Below are positions 47,601 through 58,982 of a stretch of 64,000 nt of DNA, one piece after another (position 1 is the stretch's first letter; each line of letters begins with the position of its first letter). Made by a program: the position numbers and the translations under genes. The notes beneath the pieces were generated by a model. The model worked only from the letters and a program-made list of their open reading frames with translations, was not told the origin of the DNA and made no database searches. Source of the stretch: Fasciola hepatica (Eukaryota > Platyhelminthes > Trematoda > Plagiorchiida > Fasciolidae); the NCBI GenBank assembly GCA_948099385.1, contig CANUEZ040000140.1:1860001-1924000 (forward strand), in the 5' to 3' direction.

Positions 47601-48716
47601 ATCCGCTGCTTGTAACCGTTGCTTCGAATGTGAGTAAAGCTTAGCCAATTCAAAACGAATCCCAAAACCATAAGAGGATTGATTCGTAGCTCCTACGTTG
47701 CCGGATTAACAAGTGATACGCATATCAATATGTACAAACCTCAACGGTGCGGCCACAACGTCTAGCAACGAGGACCAGAGTTCAACAAAGGTCAGTGTGA
47801 GGTACCACCGCCACGCCAGTCCAAGTTTGAATCAAAAATATGCCACTTCACGTGGGCAAACTATAAACAAATGTCGCAGTGTGGTGATTGATGCATGCTG
47901 TATTTGTTCGAGGGCCAACAAGATAAAGAGCATAGTCTCAACAATACAGGTATACGACAACAGCTAGAGAGGATTTTCACGCATGTACGTTACACCGTCT
48001 ACCAAATCCTCCCATGAAACGGTCAAAATCCAAGAAGAAAATAAGGGTACTGATTTGCCCCAACCTGCCCAGACCTTAAGTCAGTGCTAACGTAGGTCGC
48101 TATGGGCCTAATCTATCGTTGGCCAGTTGCAGACGTGCTTGCAGAGTTTCCTGAGTTTATGCTCCATCTCTCGATGTCTTACAGTTTTGCCTGAGGGTGA
48201 TATGACGTTATCTGTACAAAAAAGTTTTTCGATGGGATCGGGATGCATAGGCAGGTCATGGAACGTAGAGGGAGAAGGCTGCCCGAGTAATACTAAGGTA
48301 GGTGATAAAATGGAAACTGGGAATTCTCTGTGAAGAATCGAGATGGCCACAGGGTAATCCAACACCAGGGGACCAACGTGTGGTGTTATCCCATTAGAAG
48401 TATGTTTGTCTCACAACTTATATCCACTTGAACACGTTGAATAGTAATACAAATAGGGGGTCCCGGAAAAAGATATGTTTCCATAAACTGTCAACAAGTG
48501 CTTGTCCATGAGTTTCCACTACTTCACAAACAATGTCGTGTCGTGTGCTAGACTGAGGTTTCGACAGCTAACTCCGTTGCGAATCAAGAACACTGTATGG
48601 AATTAGACACAAATATACTTCAAAGACTGTGTGGAGGGTTAGGAACTACAGGCGAATTCTTGAGGGATAAATGAATAAATTCAGCTTCATCTGGTATCAG
48701 TAGACTTGGTTTTAGC
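47601..48716 (-). other. BEL/Pao 3' flank, candidate LTR
   Basis: The stretch lies just downstream of the end of the BEL/Pao pol frame and upstream of copy 3, so a BEL 3' LTR is expected here. I see no protein domain. The 85-codon frame 48365-48108 and the 84-codon plus-strand frame 47713-47967 are unassigned. No matching 5' LTR lies in the window, so borders cannot be set. Confidence 0.35.
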
Positions 48717-49025
48717 TTAATCTGAAGCATCGACTTCGCCTTCACCCTTGCCACCTTCATGCAAACATATCTTACGGATATCTCGCAATAAGTCTCCTTC
48801 GTTTGTTTGTTTTCACCACCACCGTGCTCATGCGGCCGTCTATTTCTGTACGGCAGTCCTTGATCACCCCAATCGCCATTCGTCTTTATGTAAGTGGCTC
48901 TTTACGAGGATGACGGTACCGCTACGTCTGGACGACGTCTCTTAGGAGATCCACTTTTGCAGCAGCCGCATCTTCGGTAAGTAGTCCCTCGTCCAGCGTT
49001 TCCAGAAAGCTTGTGCCAGGTGGTT
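48717..49025 (-). pseudogene. BEL/Pao Pol piece 3: integrase C-terminal end
   Basis: On the minus strand from about 49022 the frame reads 'HLAQAFWKRWTRDYLPKM' and then 'LLQKW'. This is the conserved block at the end of BEL/Pao integrase-containing Pol (LAxxFWxRWxxEYLPxL). Further on, 'SGTVILVKSHLHKDEWRLG' and 'RDIRKICLHEG' match the VGDLVLVxDE-xxxxWPLG and the terminal V-x-K-L-C-L blocks. The frame ends at a TAA, 48717-48719. The preceding part of the gene is at 58982-57172, displaced by copy 1. Confidence 0.85.
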
Positions 49026-49047
49026 AATGATAATGATAATGATAATG

Positions 49048-52000
49048 GTACATTTCTCGGCCACGGTCGAGACGCACGCGCTAGCGCATGATCATGTTGT
49101 GACACGTTACTCATTTAGGTGGAATATTCACAAATTCAAAGTATGAAAGTCGAGAGTATCAGCGATAGATAGACATAGCCAACAACAGTTTGAAAGGATC
49201 ATCTTACTAATGGTTTGCGCGGCAGTTTCCAACCGGTTTCAAATCCAGGCTGGGCGGTGGAGATATCGAAACACCGTTAGCTCATTGTCAAGAACGCCTT
49301 ATGGACGAGAATGATGTGAGCTGGGGAAACGGAGGCCTGCTGATGTTCTACAGATGGAGTAAATTTTGAACAAGAAGAAAAGAAAAAGAAAAAAAATTGT
49401 AAAGAAGTGTTCTCGGGAAAATCGGTGGATGCGGAGAGGATAGCGATCCATGAAGACGATGCAGACCCTGAATGACGGATTTACCGGGGTTCAATCAATG
49501 GAATGAGTTTCGAAACGGTGCTGAGACCAATTTCGTGAAAGTGAACACTGATGGATGTGGGAGAAATAGCAGTCCATAAAAAGATGAGTTTAGATTCAGG
49601 ATCAGTAACATGTACCATTCAGAAATGAGAAAGCGCAACTGGAAGGCCCTCGCGAAGTGGAGAGTCAATTTCCAACCGGCTACGGTTTGGAGGAAAGGTG
49701 GACTGTGGTAAAGGATAATAAAGTGTGAAATCTCCGCATGGACTTGAGAGTTAATATGCTGTTTCACTGACAAATATATATATATATATTGACGCATTTG
49801 CCTTCAGTGATATTCAGCGTCGTTTCTGGTAACGTACGACATCATATGGGCGTGTTTCGTCTAGCAGGGCAAAGTATGTGTCGGTCAATCGGCTGAGTGT
49901 GGTGGTATATTAGCAAGACGCGCATGAACTGGAATGTTTGTTGGTTGCTTTAGAAAAAGCTGAATGATCTGATAAGCAGTTGGGAGTATTTCCTGTCGGG
50001 TGGCTTGATTTCGGCCCCGGTTGCTATGGCAGGTTCTATTTGAGTCTCTGTCCATACGAGTCAAAGTGGCGTCCTTGGTTATCCGGCTTGGTGACTGCGA
50101 TAGTGGGAGACAACAGACCTGAAATAAAGGGGGGTTGCAGTCTGGACATGGTTCCAGCTGTGGGTTATGATGATATATGAAGACAATAGATAATGGACTG
50201 GTTAGGTCTGTGTGAGTGAAGCATGGATGAAGTTTCATTTGAGCAGTCAATGGCACCTACTCCACATTCTAAGTAAAAATAGGCTCGCGGTGGATTTCTG
50301 CTATACTGCTGCAGGCTAACGGAGTTGCGTACACTAGTTTGGTAACGGTGTATGCATCCCAAAGGATTTGTGACTTTGCACGTTGGCACGGCATCGCTCG
50401 GATACTAATGAAAGACCCAGGGTCTCACGGTTTAGAGCAGTTAGACATGATAATACCCAGTACCGTTTGCTTACGCAGAGAACAGTTTGGCAACGAGGCG
50501 ATAAGATAGGTTTGAAATAACAGACTGTGAGCGAATGAGACTGGCACACTGTTAGCGTAGCCCTATGCTGTTACTGTATCTTCCGGCATAGTGGTTATTC
50601 TATACTGGGTAGTTTCTGAGGAGCCTTAAAGTAGAAGAAACTATTGGGGTGACAGAGGTGATACATCAGAGGCAATCGGTCACGTGCCTTGGAACGTTAA
50701 CGTGAGTTCATCTATGCTCTTACCCGATGGTGCTATCGTACTGAGATTTGCTCGAGTATGATCAAGGAAATCGGACGTAGACATGATTGCATGGTTATCG
50801 CGGTGTCCTTTTCGTCGTTATCGCATTGCAAACCAGGAAAACACCCATGTGGGGACTGGTTTTTGAGAGCCGTGAGAAATGGGAATGAGATGGGTCCGAA
50901 TTTTCGTCAGGGAAGCAAACTCTAACGACCTACATTCGGTGCTCATTGTAGGCGGCACAGGGGCCTGCTTCAGGTAGGGAGGTAGCACGATACACAACCA
51001 CTGGCATCCAGCACGTGGCGCTCCAAGAATGATCCACACTTTTTTTAGACGTTTTTATTTTATTTATTTTTTTAATGGTTTTATCACAGTCAGGTATCTG
51101 GCTGTCATAGAAGGCAGAGCTGCTCTTGGTGGGCGACCACAGCTCTCACGCCCCGGCCGAAACATGGCCCACATGTAACAAGCCGCGTTGGGAATAGGTC
51201 AACCACACCAGTCGATCCGTAGCAACACTGCAACCCGGAGACATGAGTCACAAGTGACAAGGCTGGTGTGCCTGGAAGACAAAACAGTGGGGGTTTTTTT
51301 CTCACTTTTTTATGCCAATCTCTACTTTTTGGTGGTCATGTCTAATTGGTGGTCAACTCTGTGCAGGGAGGCCATCACGGTCAGGAATGTTTGCAGAAGT
51401 GCCGCGCTAACACTCGTCTTATCCGTGAAGTCAGAACCCTCATGCCGTTTACATGGGACAAAAAACGCAGCGGGAGGTAGAGTCAATCACAGCCTGCGAT
51501 TATTCAATGGGGTTTATGTTCAACAAAAAGCCAGTCTGCACAAGGATGGGGTACAACTTGCAGCACCAACAACGTGACTAGTCAGGATGATTCACAGATG
51601 GTTTGTAGTTTTGCTGGCTAAGTATCAAATGTTGTATAGGCCAGTCATGGAAGATGCTAGAGTTCTGTGACAGGGACAGAAGTTGAGCTGTGAGTGATTA
51701 ATGGTGACCACTGGATGGAGGTTGAGGAGTCTGACAGGTGCTACGTCTTTGGTTAGAGACAAAGGCGAAGACTAAGTAAAGACAGCACTGGGGATGTTCA
51801 AAGACTTTCTTTCATGCTTCCAGTGGTATTTCATATAATCAAATACGACTTCTGAAGCACTGGCCTCAGGCATGAGAGTTACTACGTTTAGGCATTGTAA
51901 CCTGGTAGGTTTACGCTTAGGTGATGGCAACTATGGTGTATGATGTGGCACATCCTAGATTATCAAGGGTTCTGGTTAGTATCACGCTCTCCTCATAAGC

Positions 52001-52632
52001 TCTATCAAAAGTCATGTAAGGATTTATAATAGTATATATAGATCAAATCGATCCCCGGGCAAGGAAGCTGAGAGGAACGGAAGCCAGGATAAATAAGAGA
52101 GGATCAAGGAGTGAGGTAGTGGGTGGTGGGACTTAATTTTTTAGGGTCCAGCACCACTGGACAATTTGGTGCTGGGGGAAAACATCATTGGCTAAAACCT
52201 TCAGCTAGAGGAGAGTTGTTTTACATGGCTGCCCTAGTACTATATGGCGAGGGAGGCAGTAATTGTTGAGACATGGTTGTGAAAACCGACTAGTGAATTA
52301 GATGAGGCAGGGATGTATAAGGGTTAGGTGATGGTAGGTGAACGTGGGTGAGTAGCGAGAACCGGCAGGCATCTGAATAGTTATAGTTGCAAACGACAAA
52401 ATCTATCCTTCTGCAATGTGGGTTATACGTAAAAAGTAATAACAAATGGTAAGCCTACCGTCTGTCGTTAGGCAGAAAATGGTAGGTTTGGGATATGGTG
52501 CCGTGATCCTAGTAGTTGAACCCGTTTTTGAAGGCCAGCTCGACGGATAGCAGAGAGCGGGAGGAGAGACTGAAGCTAGGGTTCTAAAGTTCGATGCCTT
52601 CTTCATAGGCTCGATCCTCAGATATGCTGGCG
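49048..52632 (-). other. 3' UTR of copy 1
   Basis: About 3.6 kb, longer than in copy 2. It shares words with the copy 2 UTR, for example the block around the CATTCAGAAA word (49616 and 59577) and GACAAATATAT before a TTGAC word (49771 and 59732). It also shares the CAGTCTGGAC-TGGTTCCAGC block (50140 and 60222). The sense strand is pyrimidine-rich. Bases 51040-51600 have a different, more balanced composition with an A-rich end on the minus strand and may be a further insertion. The 129-codon frame 51188-51577 on the plus strand is not supported as a gene. Confidence 0.7.
51040..51600 (-). mobile_element. Possible small insertion with A-rich end in the copy 1 3' UTR
   Basis: On the minus strand this block runs into an A-rich stretch (51040-51085: AAAAAAATAAATAAAATAAAAA) like the 3' end of an A-tailed retroelement or SINE. 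No equivalent was noticed in the UTR of copy 2, and the presence of the block would account for part of the length difference. No target-site duplication or pol III box was identified. Confidence 0.3.
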
Positions 52633-55587
52633 TTAGTCAAAGATAACGGTAAGTAGTGATTTAAGGGCATGGCTGAACTGGGTTATTGACGCACATTTGC
52701 GAATAGTACCAGGCAGCTTATTCCAAAGCGTTGAATATTTAATGAGAAAGAAGTTGGATTTGATTTCCAGCCTGGAATGTGGGATGGTCAGACTGAAGTC
52801 TCTGTGGCGCAGAGGGTAAGATGAGGGTAGGGAAAACTGTATAGAGTTGGTAGAAATGAATGCAGAGCAATGAACAAGTCTTTATAGAAAACACAAGTTA
52901 AGCCTGACATGTCTAAGCCAGACGGGGTCAAGTTTTATTAGAATGCATCGCTCTTTATAGCTCAGTGGAGAGGAATATCCCATTAGCTTCTTGGTGAAGG
53001 TGCGCGGGACTTTCTCCAGGCGTATTCTATCCGATTTAGTCATTCCAGAGAAGATTTTGGGGCAATATTCGAGGTGGGGTCTAGCATGAGATTGGTATGT
53101 AAGGAGGATACTATGTTTCATTTTAAATGATCTGAGAACTAGGCCTATTATCTGTCTGGCCCTGGCCGTCTGAAATGAGACATGTTCCGGGAATTGTAGG
53201 TTGTTGGTGTATCGAAGCCCAAGATCCTTCACTGATGAGCTTGGGTCGATGGGTACTTGGTTCAGTGACAGAGTTCCGAGGGGGACTTCACATCTGTAGG
53301 TTGTGTAGAAGTTTTTAGATGTCGAGAAGCACATCTGCCATGAAGTGCCCCATTGATCAAGTTTCTCAAGATCGCTACTTATTTCAGACAGTGCTGTGCT
53401 CAAATCTTGGTGGCGGAAGTCATAAACGATTTTTATGTCGTCGTCGATGAGGAAAGGTGTGCCACGTTGCACAATCGAAAAAATGTCGTCAATATAAAGT
53501 AAGAAAAATAGCGGACCAAGTACACTTCCTTGTATGACTCCACTAGTGACAGGCGCCGGTTGCGATAGATGACAATCAGCATATACAACCTGGGTTCGAT
53601 CCGACAGGCAAGAAGTGATCCATGATAAAAGCGGGTCATGGATACCGCAGGCCCGGAGTTTTGTTAACAATCGGGAGTGAGGAACTCGGCCAAATGCCTT
53701 GGTCATATCGAGGTAGATGATAATCATAGATTTTCCGTCGTCAGCTGCCGTGGTCACTAGGTTGAAGAAATCAAACTGGCATGTGGTACAAGAAGGTGAC
53801 TTTGGGAAGCCATGTTGGCCGCTGTGAATGAGGTTATGGGAAATGAGATAATCGGACATCCGCTGTTTAATCAAACGCTCCATTATTCTGGCAGCCAAAG
53901 GGGTATGGTTGATAGGACGATAATTTGAAGAGTCATGCACTGGACCTTTTTTGTGGATAGGAATATTGGTTGAAGTTTTCCACTGGGATGGAAAAATGCC
54001 ATTTTTAAGGGATAAGTTGTAGAGATTCATAAAGATAGCAGCGACGTCAGTTCCACCAAGATGAAAGAGTGCTGGGTGGATGCCGTCATAGCCAGGGCGG
54101 GAGGAGGGTCTAACACGCAGCAGCAGGTGGGTCACATCGTTCAAACTGAATTCAATGTCAGAGAGAACTTGCTCGGTGATGAGGGGTACGGGTGGCGGAT
54201 TTACAGTGGCGTCAGTGGTCATGGATTCTAAAAAGAAGGTATTGAGCGCCTCAGCGATTTCAGCTGCAGATTTAATCTGCGTGCTGTTTCCCAAAATTAG
54301 ATAGGGTATCCCTGTAGGCTCTCTCTGATTTCTGCTCTTCAGCAGTGGGTACAATCGGTACGATCTGTCGAAAAAATTCAAGGCCGAACGCTCCTGCTTT
54401 CTCAGCAGTTCACTAGTCCGAAGACTGATGGTGACAGAGAGAGAGTGAAGTTGCAATAGTATGGAGAAGTCCTTGGTTTTATTGTAGATATTCTGCAGTT
54501 TTGCATGTTTATTTTGCAGCCTTGTTTGGTAGGAGCCGCGGGCTTGAGAACGGTTGGCCCCGATGGTGGTGATTGCTGACAAGCAGCTATGTAGCTTATG
54601 GTAGAGTACGTCACTGGCGAGCTGAGTTTTGTGCTGTAGGAAGTAGTCATCCCAGTTGAGGGATCGAAGCGTAGGCTTGAGGTTCATCCAGTTGATCGTG
54701 TGCAGGGGCTGTTGAGATGAGCTACATATGGGGTCTATGGGTCCGGCTGTGAATCTGCAAGGTACCATTCTATGGTCACTGCCTGGGAAAGGGTTGAGGG
54801 CGGTAGTCATCACATCTGATAGGCCTATGGTAAATATCAGGTCTAGTATGCTGTTACCTCTGGTTGGTGTCATTACGTGCTGGACCCAGCGCTCTGCACT
54901 TATGGTCGAAACGAAGCTCGTGAAGTATTGGGGTGATGACATGGTGTCCCAGCAGATATTAGGTGCATTGAAGTCGCCAGCAATGAGTTTTGACAAGGAG
55001 GGTAATAGTGCAAAGTGGTCAAAGGCTTTGACTACGTGGGCGAGGTCCGTGGTGTTTGAATTGGGTGGTCGATAAACGCAGCCGATATGGAGTGGAGAGT
55101 TGGCCAGAAGAACCGTTACCCATATTGAGTCCTGAATTGAGTCCAGTATTGGATCAGAGAGAGGAATGGTAGGCAAGCTGTTTTTAACGTGGATTAGACA
55201 GCCTCCTCCACGACGACGACGATTTTTCATGAAGGTGTGATAACCAGCAATAGATATTTGGTCCAATGGGACAGAATCATTTAGCCAGGTTTCGGTTATG
55301 ACAATGATGTCGAAGTCGGAAGACAGTATTATATTACGGAGGGTATGGGTTTTATTCAGTAATGAGCGAGAGTTAATGAGAAGCAAGGTAAGTGCAACTG
55401 TACCGTCATGGTGTGGAGTGGGAACAGCCATCTGCGGGTGTTGATGGCTAACACTACCGAGGTGGTAAACATCATTAAGTGAACTCATAACGACAGGGTT
55501 GTCATGTATAGAAAAGGAGTCTAAAAAGGGGTTAAAAGTGGGGAGCATTGTGAAGAAGGGGTGAAGCTGGGTTGGGGGGGCTGTCAA
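52633..55587 (-). pseudogene. ORF2 of copy 1: AP-endonuclease and reverse transcriptase, one stop
   Basis: The frame is open for 901 codons from 55587 to a TAA at 52882-52884, and the same frame continues after that stop to a natural TAA at 52633-52635. Endonuclease (residues 65-280): N72 in 'INSRSLLNKT', E99 in 'VITETWL', Y172-R173 in 'VYRPPNS', D205 and N207 in 'GDFNAPN', and S270-D271-H272. RT (about 480-760): 'RPGYDGIHPALF', 'NYRPIN', motif A 'YLDMTKAFGRVPH' (D627), motif B 'TSGVIQGSVLGPL', and motif C I-D-D-D at 714-717 (53437-53448) where copy 2 has F-A-D-D. The stop falls in the C-terminal region before 'LWNKLPG'. The first codon is TTG, so a start is not defined. The unusual motif C and the stop make activity doubtful. 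Confidence 0.9.
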
Positions 55588-56135
55588 GAAAAAAATTGGC
55601 CGTTTGCGGAGGTGGGATTTCCGGGGTGGTTGAAGTAGCCAGGTGGGGGGTTGGATGCTGAGGTAATGGGTAACGGCAAGTGAGATGGCAGAAAGTAGTG
55701 GTGACTGGGTTCAACGGGGTACGCAGGAGGCAGGTAGTTGCCGCTTGACCAGGACCGACGAAATAACTGTAGTTGGTTGGGCTGGCCCCTCCTGTGTTCA
55801 GGAAAGGACGCAGAGCTAGACAATTGAGGCCATTGGTTATAATCCATCTGGGGGTTACTTATTTGTATCATTGGAGGAGAGAGAAATTGGTTACGGAGGT
55901 TCGACGAGAGGTGCTGGCGCTCAGCCAGATGATTGGAAAACTGTTTCGGGATACTTGGAGAATATGGTGTGTTTGATCCCGATGCATGATGATGCGCTAC
56001 TCGGTGGCCGTTTTCGCCTGTATTGTAGAGTGGAGTTGGGAGGACCTTGTCGATTAGCCGAGGTACCACGCTAATACAACGAGGTGGGGTTGGCTGCTTT
56101 AGGGTGATGCAGGGTTGCGTCCTGCTTGCCGACAA
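55584..56135 (-). CDS. Proline-rich frame between ORF1 and ORF2 (copy 1)
   Basis: 183 codons, rich in Pro, Ser, His and Asn ('RHLAERQHLSSNLRNQF'-type sequence, then 'PSHLPLPITSASNPPP'), with no recognised domain. It ends 'GQFFS' at a TGA (55584-55586) that overlaps the region where the ORF2 frame is open. A run of seven T in the sense strand (55589-55595) sits just before the stop, and the ORF2 frame is the -1 frame there. Copy 3 has an equivalent long Pro-rich frame at 47289-46357. It may be the C-terminal part of ORF1 after a frameshift or a linker fused to ORF2 by frameshifting. Function unknown. Confidence 0.5.
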   Translation of the reverse strand: MSASRTQPCITLKQPTPPRCISVVPRLIDKVLPTPLYNTGENGHRVAHHHASGSNTPYSPSIPKQFSNHLAERQHLSSNLRNQFLSPPMIQISNPQMDYNQWPQLSSSASFPEHRRGQPNQLQLFRRSWSSGNYLPPAYPVEPSHHYFLPSHLPLPITSASNPPPGYFNHPGNPTSANGQFFS

Positions 56136-56178
56136 GTATGAATTATTTGGGGTGTACTTGGAGTGCTTGGTGGGGATT

Positions 56179-57171
56179 CTAAATGGGATTCTGAGAAGAC
56201 TTACGGGGGGGGGGGAATACGGGAGTAGCCGGAGTAGCTAAAAGCTGTGGGGGGTCACAGAGTCCTGTCTGCCGATGGGACGATTGGCCACATAGTAGAT
56301 CATGCCTTTTATGAACGATCTGTGTTCGCAAAACGGTGGGACATGAGTTAGAGCAGGACGGGCTATTGGCCACAGACTTCCCCGGAGTCTTTTTCGGTGG
56401 TGAGACGGTGGGCAGTAGGCTGGCATTAGCAGCGGCAGGCTTTGATGCACGGGACTTTGGTAGCCCTGGGCTAATAGTGGGTTTGGCATGGATATCGTTG
56501 CCGTTTGAAGAAGCGGAGGTTGATGGTAGAAGGCAGGGCCGTTTACTAGGGGGATGTGCTTGAGATGGGGTCAGGTCTAGGTCAACCAGAGTGGTGCAGA
56601 CAACTGAGGGCTTTTGTGTTACGGGGTGGCTCGACAAGCAGCGAGAAGACGCGGCGACTGATATTTCAGCCACAGGTTGCGCTGGTGAAGCTAAGGCACT
56701 TTTTAGTGATCGAAAAACCTCTCTTTGGAGGGGCGTTTTATTCGGTAGTATTCTGATTCTTTTGAATGGGGTGGCATTGGCAATGATTTGCCAACTAGTT
56801 ATGAATTCTCTAGCTGTTACTTCGTCAGCGAAATGGAACTTTAAAGGACAGTCGGTGCGTTGTGATTTTTTGCGCAGTCTAGTGCAATAGCACCTGTGGT
56901 GTGCCACGTTGCAAGCATTCAGGATGGCGAGTTTGGTTGACGGCAGGGGTAGTCGATCAGGGATGTTGAAAACTATCACGTTTTTGGAGTTGGTTATACG
57001 CTCATGAACTTCCGTCGCAACTAAGTCTAAGAAGCGGCCAGCCATGACTAGGCTCTGGCGATTAGCAATAGGCGTGGGTTCCATTATGCTAGATGAAGGG
57101 GATATCTTTAATAGAATATCATCGATGGACTGAATCTGGTTATGCGGGTCCGCCACTCTTTGATCTACTTC
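56179..57171 (-). CDS. ORF1 of copy 1 with RRM-like domain
   Basis: About 330 codons open from the insertion junction to a stop at 56179. Residues 1-30 are polar with a heptad-like pattern ('VDQRVADPHNQIQSIDDILL'), a possible coiled coil. Residues 66-150 ('KNVIVFNIPDRLPLPS' ... 'PLKFHFADEVTAREF' ... 'RILPNKTPLQREVF') match the RRM-like nucleic-acid-binding fold of non-LTR ORF1 proteins. Residues 165-330 are Ser/Pro/Lys-rich and disordered. No zinc finger was seen. The reading enters from the BEL codon GTG, so the true start is missing. A run of 11 C (sense) at 56205-56215, close to the stop, may have shifted the frame, and the proline-rich frame that follows may be its continuation. The expected role is binding element RNA. 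Confidence 0.7.
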   Translation of the reverse strand, partial: EVDQRVADPHNQIQSIDDILLKISPSSSIMEPTPIANRQSLVMAGRFLDLVATEVHERITNSKNVIVFNIPDRLPLPSTKLAILNACNVAHHRCYCTRLRKKSQRTDCPLKFHFADEVTAREFITSWQIIANATPFKRIRILPNKTPLQREVFRSLKSALASPAQPVAEISVAASSRCLSSHPVTQKPSVVCTTLVDLDLTPSQAHPPSKRPCLLPSTSASSNGNDIHAKPTISPGLPKSRASKPAAANASLLPTVSPPKKTPGKSVANSPSCSNSCPTVLRTQIVHKRHDLLCGQSSHRQTGLCDPPQLLATPATPVFPPPRKSSQNPI

Positions 57172-58982
57172 GTTCACTTGTTTTCATCCTATGATTTACT
57201 TTCCACGTATGGTTTTCGGTGTGATTGCTTCTACTTTTGACGGCAATATTAACAGGTAATCGGAAGCGAGGGCCGGTTCGCCTTCCGGGTCTAGGACGAT
57301 CGTTAACAGGGGTCTGTTGTTCAGTATGCGTTCTGTTTCTGTTGGTAAAGTAGTCAGCGCCTCGTCATCGAGGTTTTGTTGTGAGGTCGGGGCCGTGAGT
57401 ATTTTCCAATTCGATCGTATCAGCCTTTTTTAAACGCCACCGCGATGACTGGCATAAGGTGGGTTGAAGTGTCATTCTATCCCTTTTGCTGCGGTCTTTT
57501 CTTGTATTTTGGCGTGGTCCAGGGGGTTTCATCATTCCTCCAACACCTTATGAGCTCCAACGAAGTTTTAGCCATTGTCTGAGTACACATTCTTGGGGAC
57601 GCCCCGCCTCACGATGGACCCTTGAAGGGCCATTAGAAATGAATCGGTGGTCATATTGTGCTCTACTTCGAGATGGAATACTCTAGATTTTAAACGTGAT
57701 CAGGCAGCCATATCTCTTTTGCTTGCTCCTTTGCTGCCGTACAAGTAAGGGGCCAAAGTAGTCGACACCTTTTTCCCCGAAAGGGCACTATCCCGGTTGA
57801 ACTCTTACGGCTGGAAGAGGGGCCATCATTTGTTGGCCTGCTACCGCCCTCCGGCGACGACAAGTGATGCAGTTGCCTACAACTAGCTTGACCGTCGCTG
57901 GTCCCATTGTCACCCAAAATCGTCAATACATAATGTTCAATAAGTGGTTCAAACCTGCTTGTCCCTCTTCTCAATGTACACGGTCTACCAGACATCTCAT
58001 TATGTAGTGGTCACCAGGAACTATTATGGGGTGTTTTGTTTCGTACTCTAGATTTGAATTCATCAGCCGCCCCCCAACCCCCAGTAGTCCATTGGTTCGT
58101 ATAGGGTTTAGTCTTCGAATACTGCTGTACAACAGCCTGCTTCCCTTGGTTTTATCATTACCTGGCTAGCTCGCGGGTCTCGAACGGGAAGGCAACTAGT
58201 TGTAGTAGGCTTAAAACGGCGAGTTCGGCTTGGTTCAGCTCGCCCGGCGGTATCTTCCCCACATCTAATGTGTCTTGTGGTAATGTGCCTTTCAAAAACA
58301 ATGGGAGTACTTTTGTATCCTGTCCACCAGCCCACTGCCCCTAACCTTTTAATCCAGTCGGGGAAGTGGCACATCTTTTATACTGGGCTTACGCTTCCAG
58401 TTGAGCTTGTAGTCAGTATCAGTCTTTTGGTCTCGATATGGCCATCAGGGAGTTTAGGTGTTATTAGCATTGGCCAGGCCTCTTTAGATGCAGTTGGGAA
58501 GCCAGGTCCTATTGTCCACATCTGCGGTCATTCTAGTGTATTTGGGCCCCTTGAGCAGAAGTCGGCCGGGTTACTGGCGGATTGTACATAGTGCCATTGA
58601 TCGGTCTTAGTCGACCCATGGATTATGGTGAGTCTTTCGGCCACGAAGGTGGTAAAGCGAGTGGTAATGTCGTTTATGTAATGTGGTACCGTGGCTGAGT
58701 CCGTCGAAAAGCTTGGTTCCCGGTTTATCCGATCGAAGCATCTTCTCATCAGAGTCGCCGCTTTCACTGCCAGTACCGCTGCAGTCAGTTCCAGCCTCGG
58801 AATGGACACCTTTTTCAGTGGAGCCACTCTCGCCTTTGTGAATAATATCTGACTGTGACGCCCACCATTTTCGTCGACGCAGCAGCCATAAGCCACTAAC
58901 TCGCAGCCTAATTCTGATGCTCCAGAGACCAAGTGTAGTTGGGTATCGTTTGTACACTTGATTCCCGTCAAGCATCTTCGTA
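57172..58982 (-). pseudogene. BEL/Pao Pol piece 2: RNase H region and integrase
   Basis: On the minus strand the first 450 bases give a BEL/Pao RNase H-like region: 'HLVSGASELGCELVAYG', then 'VAPLKKVSIPRLELTAAVLA', 'TDSATVPHYIND' and 'TRFTTFVAERLTII'. The integrase then follows with stops and frameshifts. A zinc-binding region near 57880-57980 has a 'CITCRRRRA' reading. 'VPFRGK' and 'DYFGPL' lie near 57760-57795, 'VYSDNG' near 57590 (second catalytic Asp), and 'FNPPYASHRGGV' near 57437-57475. A 'LDDEALTTL' block and 'ILNNRPLLTIV' follow near 57300-57360. The frame reaches 'KQVN' at 57172, where copy 1 is inserted. Confidence 0.87.

Larger units (their letters stand above)
49026..57171 (-). 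mobile_element. CR1-like element copy 1, near full length, inserted in BEL/Pao
   Basis: 8.1 kb on the minus strand: ORF1, proline-rich frame, ORF2, 3' UTR and a GATAAT/ATTATC tail at about 49026-49047. Its 5' end abuts the BEL codons ending at 57172 and its 3' tail abuts BEL codons beginning at 49025. A 3-base AAC (in sense orientation) is present on both sides, at 57172-57174 and 49023-49025. Because the ORF1 frame begins at the junction with no native ATG or 5' UTR visible, the copy is probably slightly 5'-truncated. ORF2 has only one stop over nearly 1000 codons, so it is a young insertion. Confidence 0.88.

Noticed and set aside
51188..51577. 129-codon plus-strand frame inside the copy 1 3' UTR
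   Set aside because: Opposite strand to the element, no domain, and not found in the UTR of the other copies.
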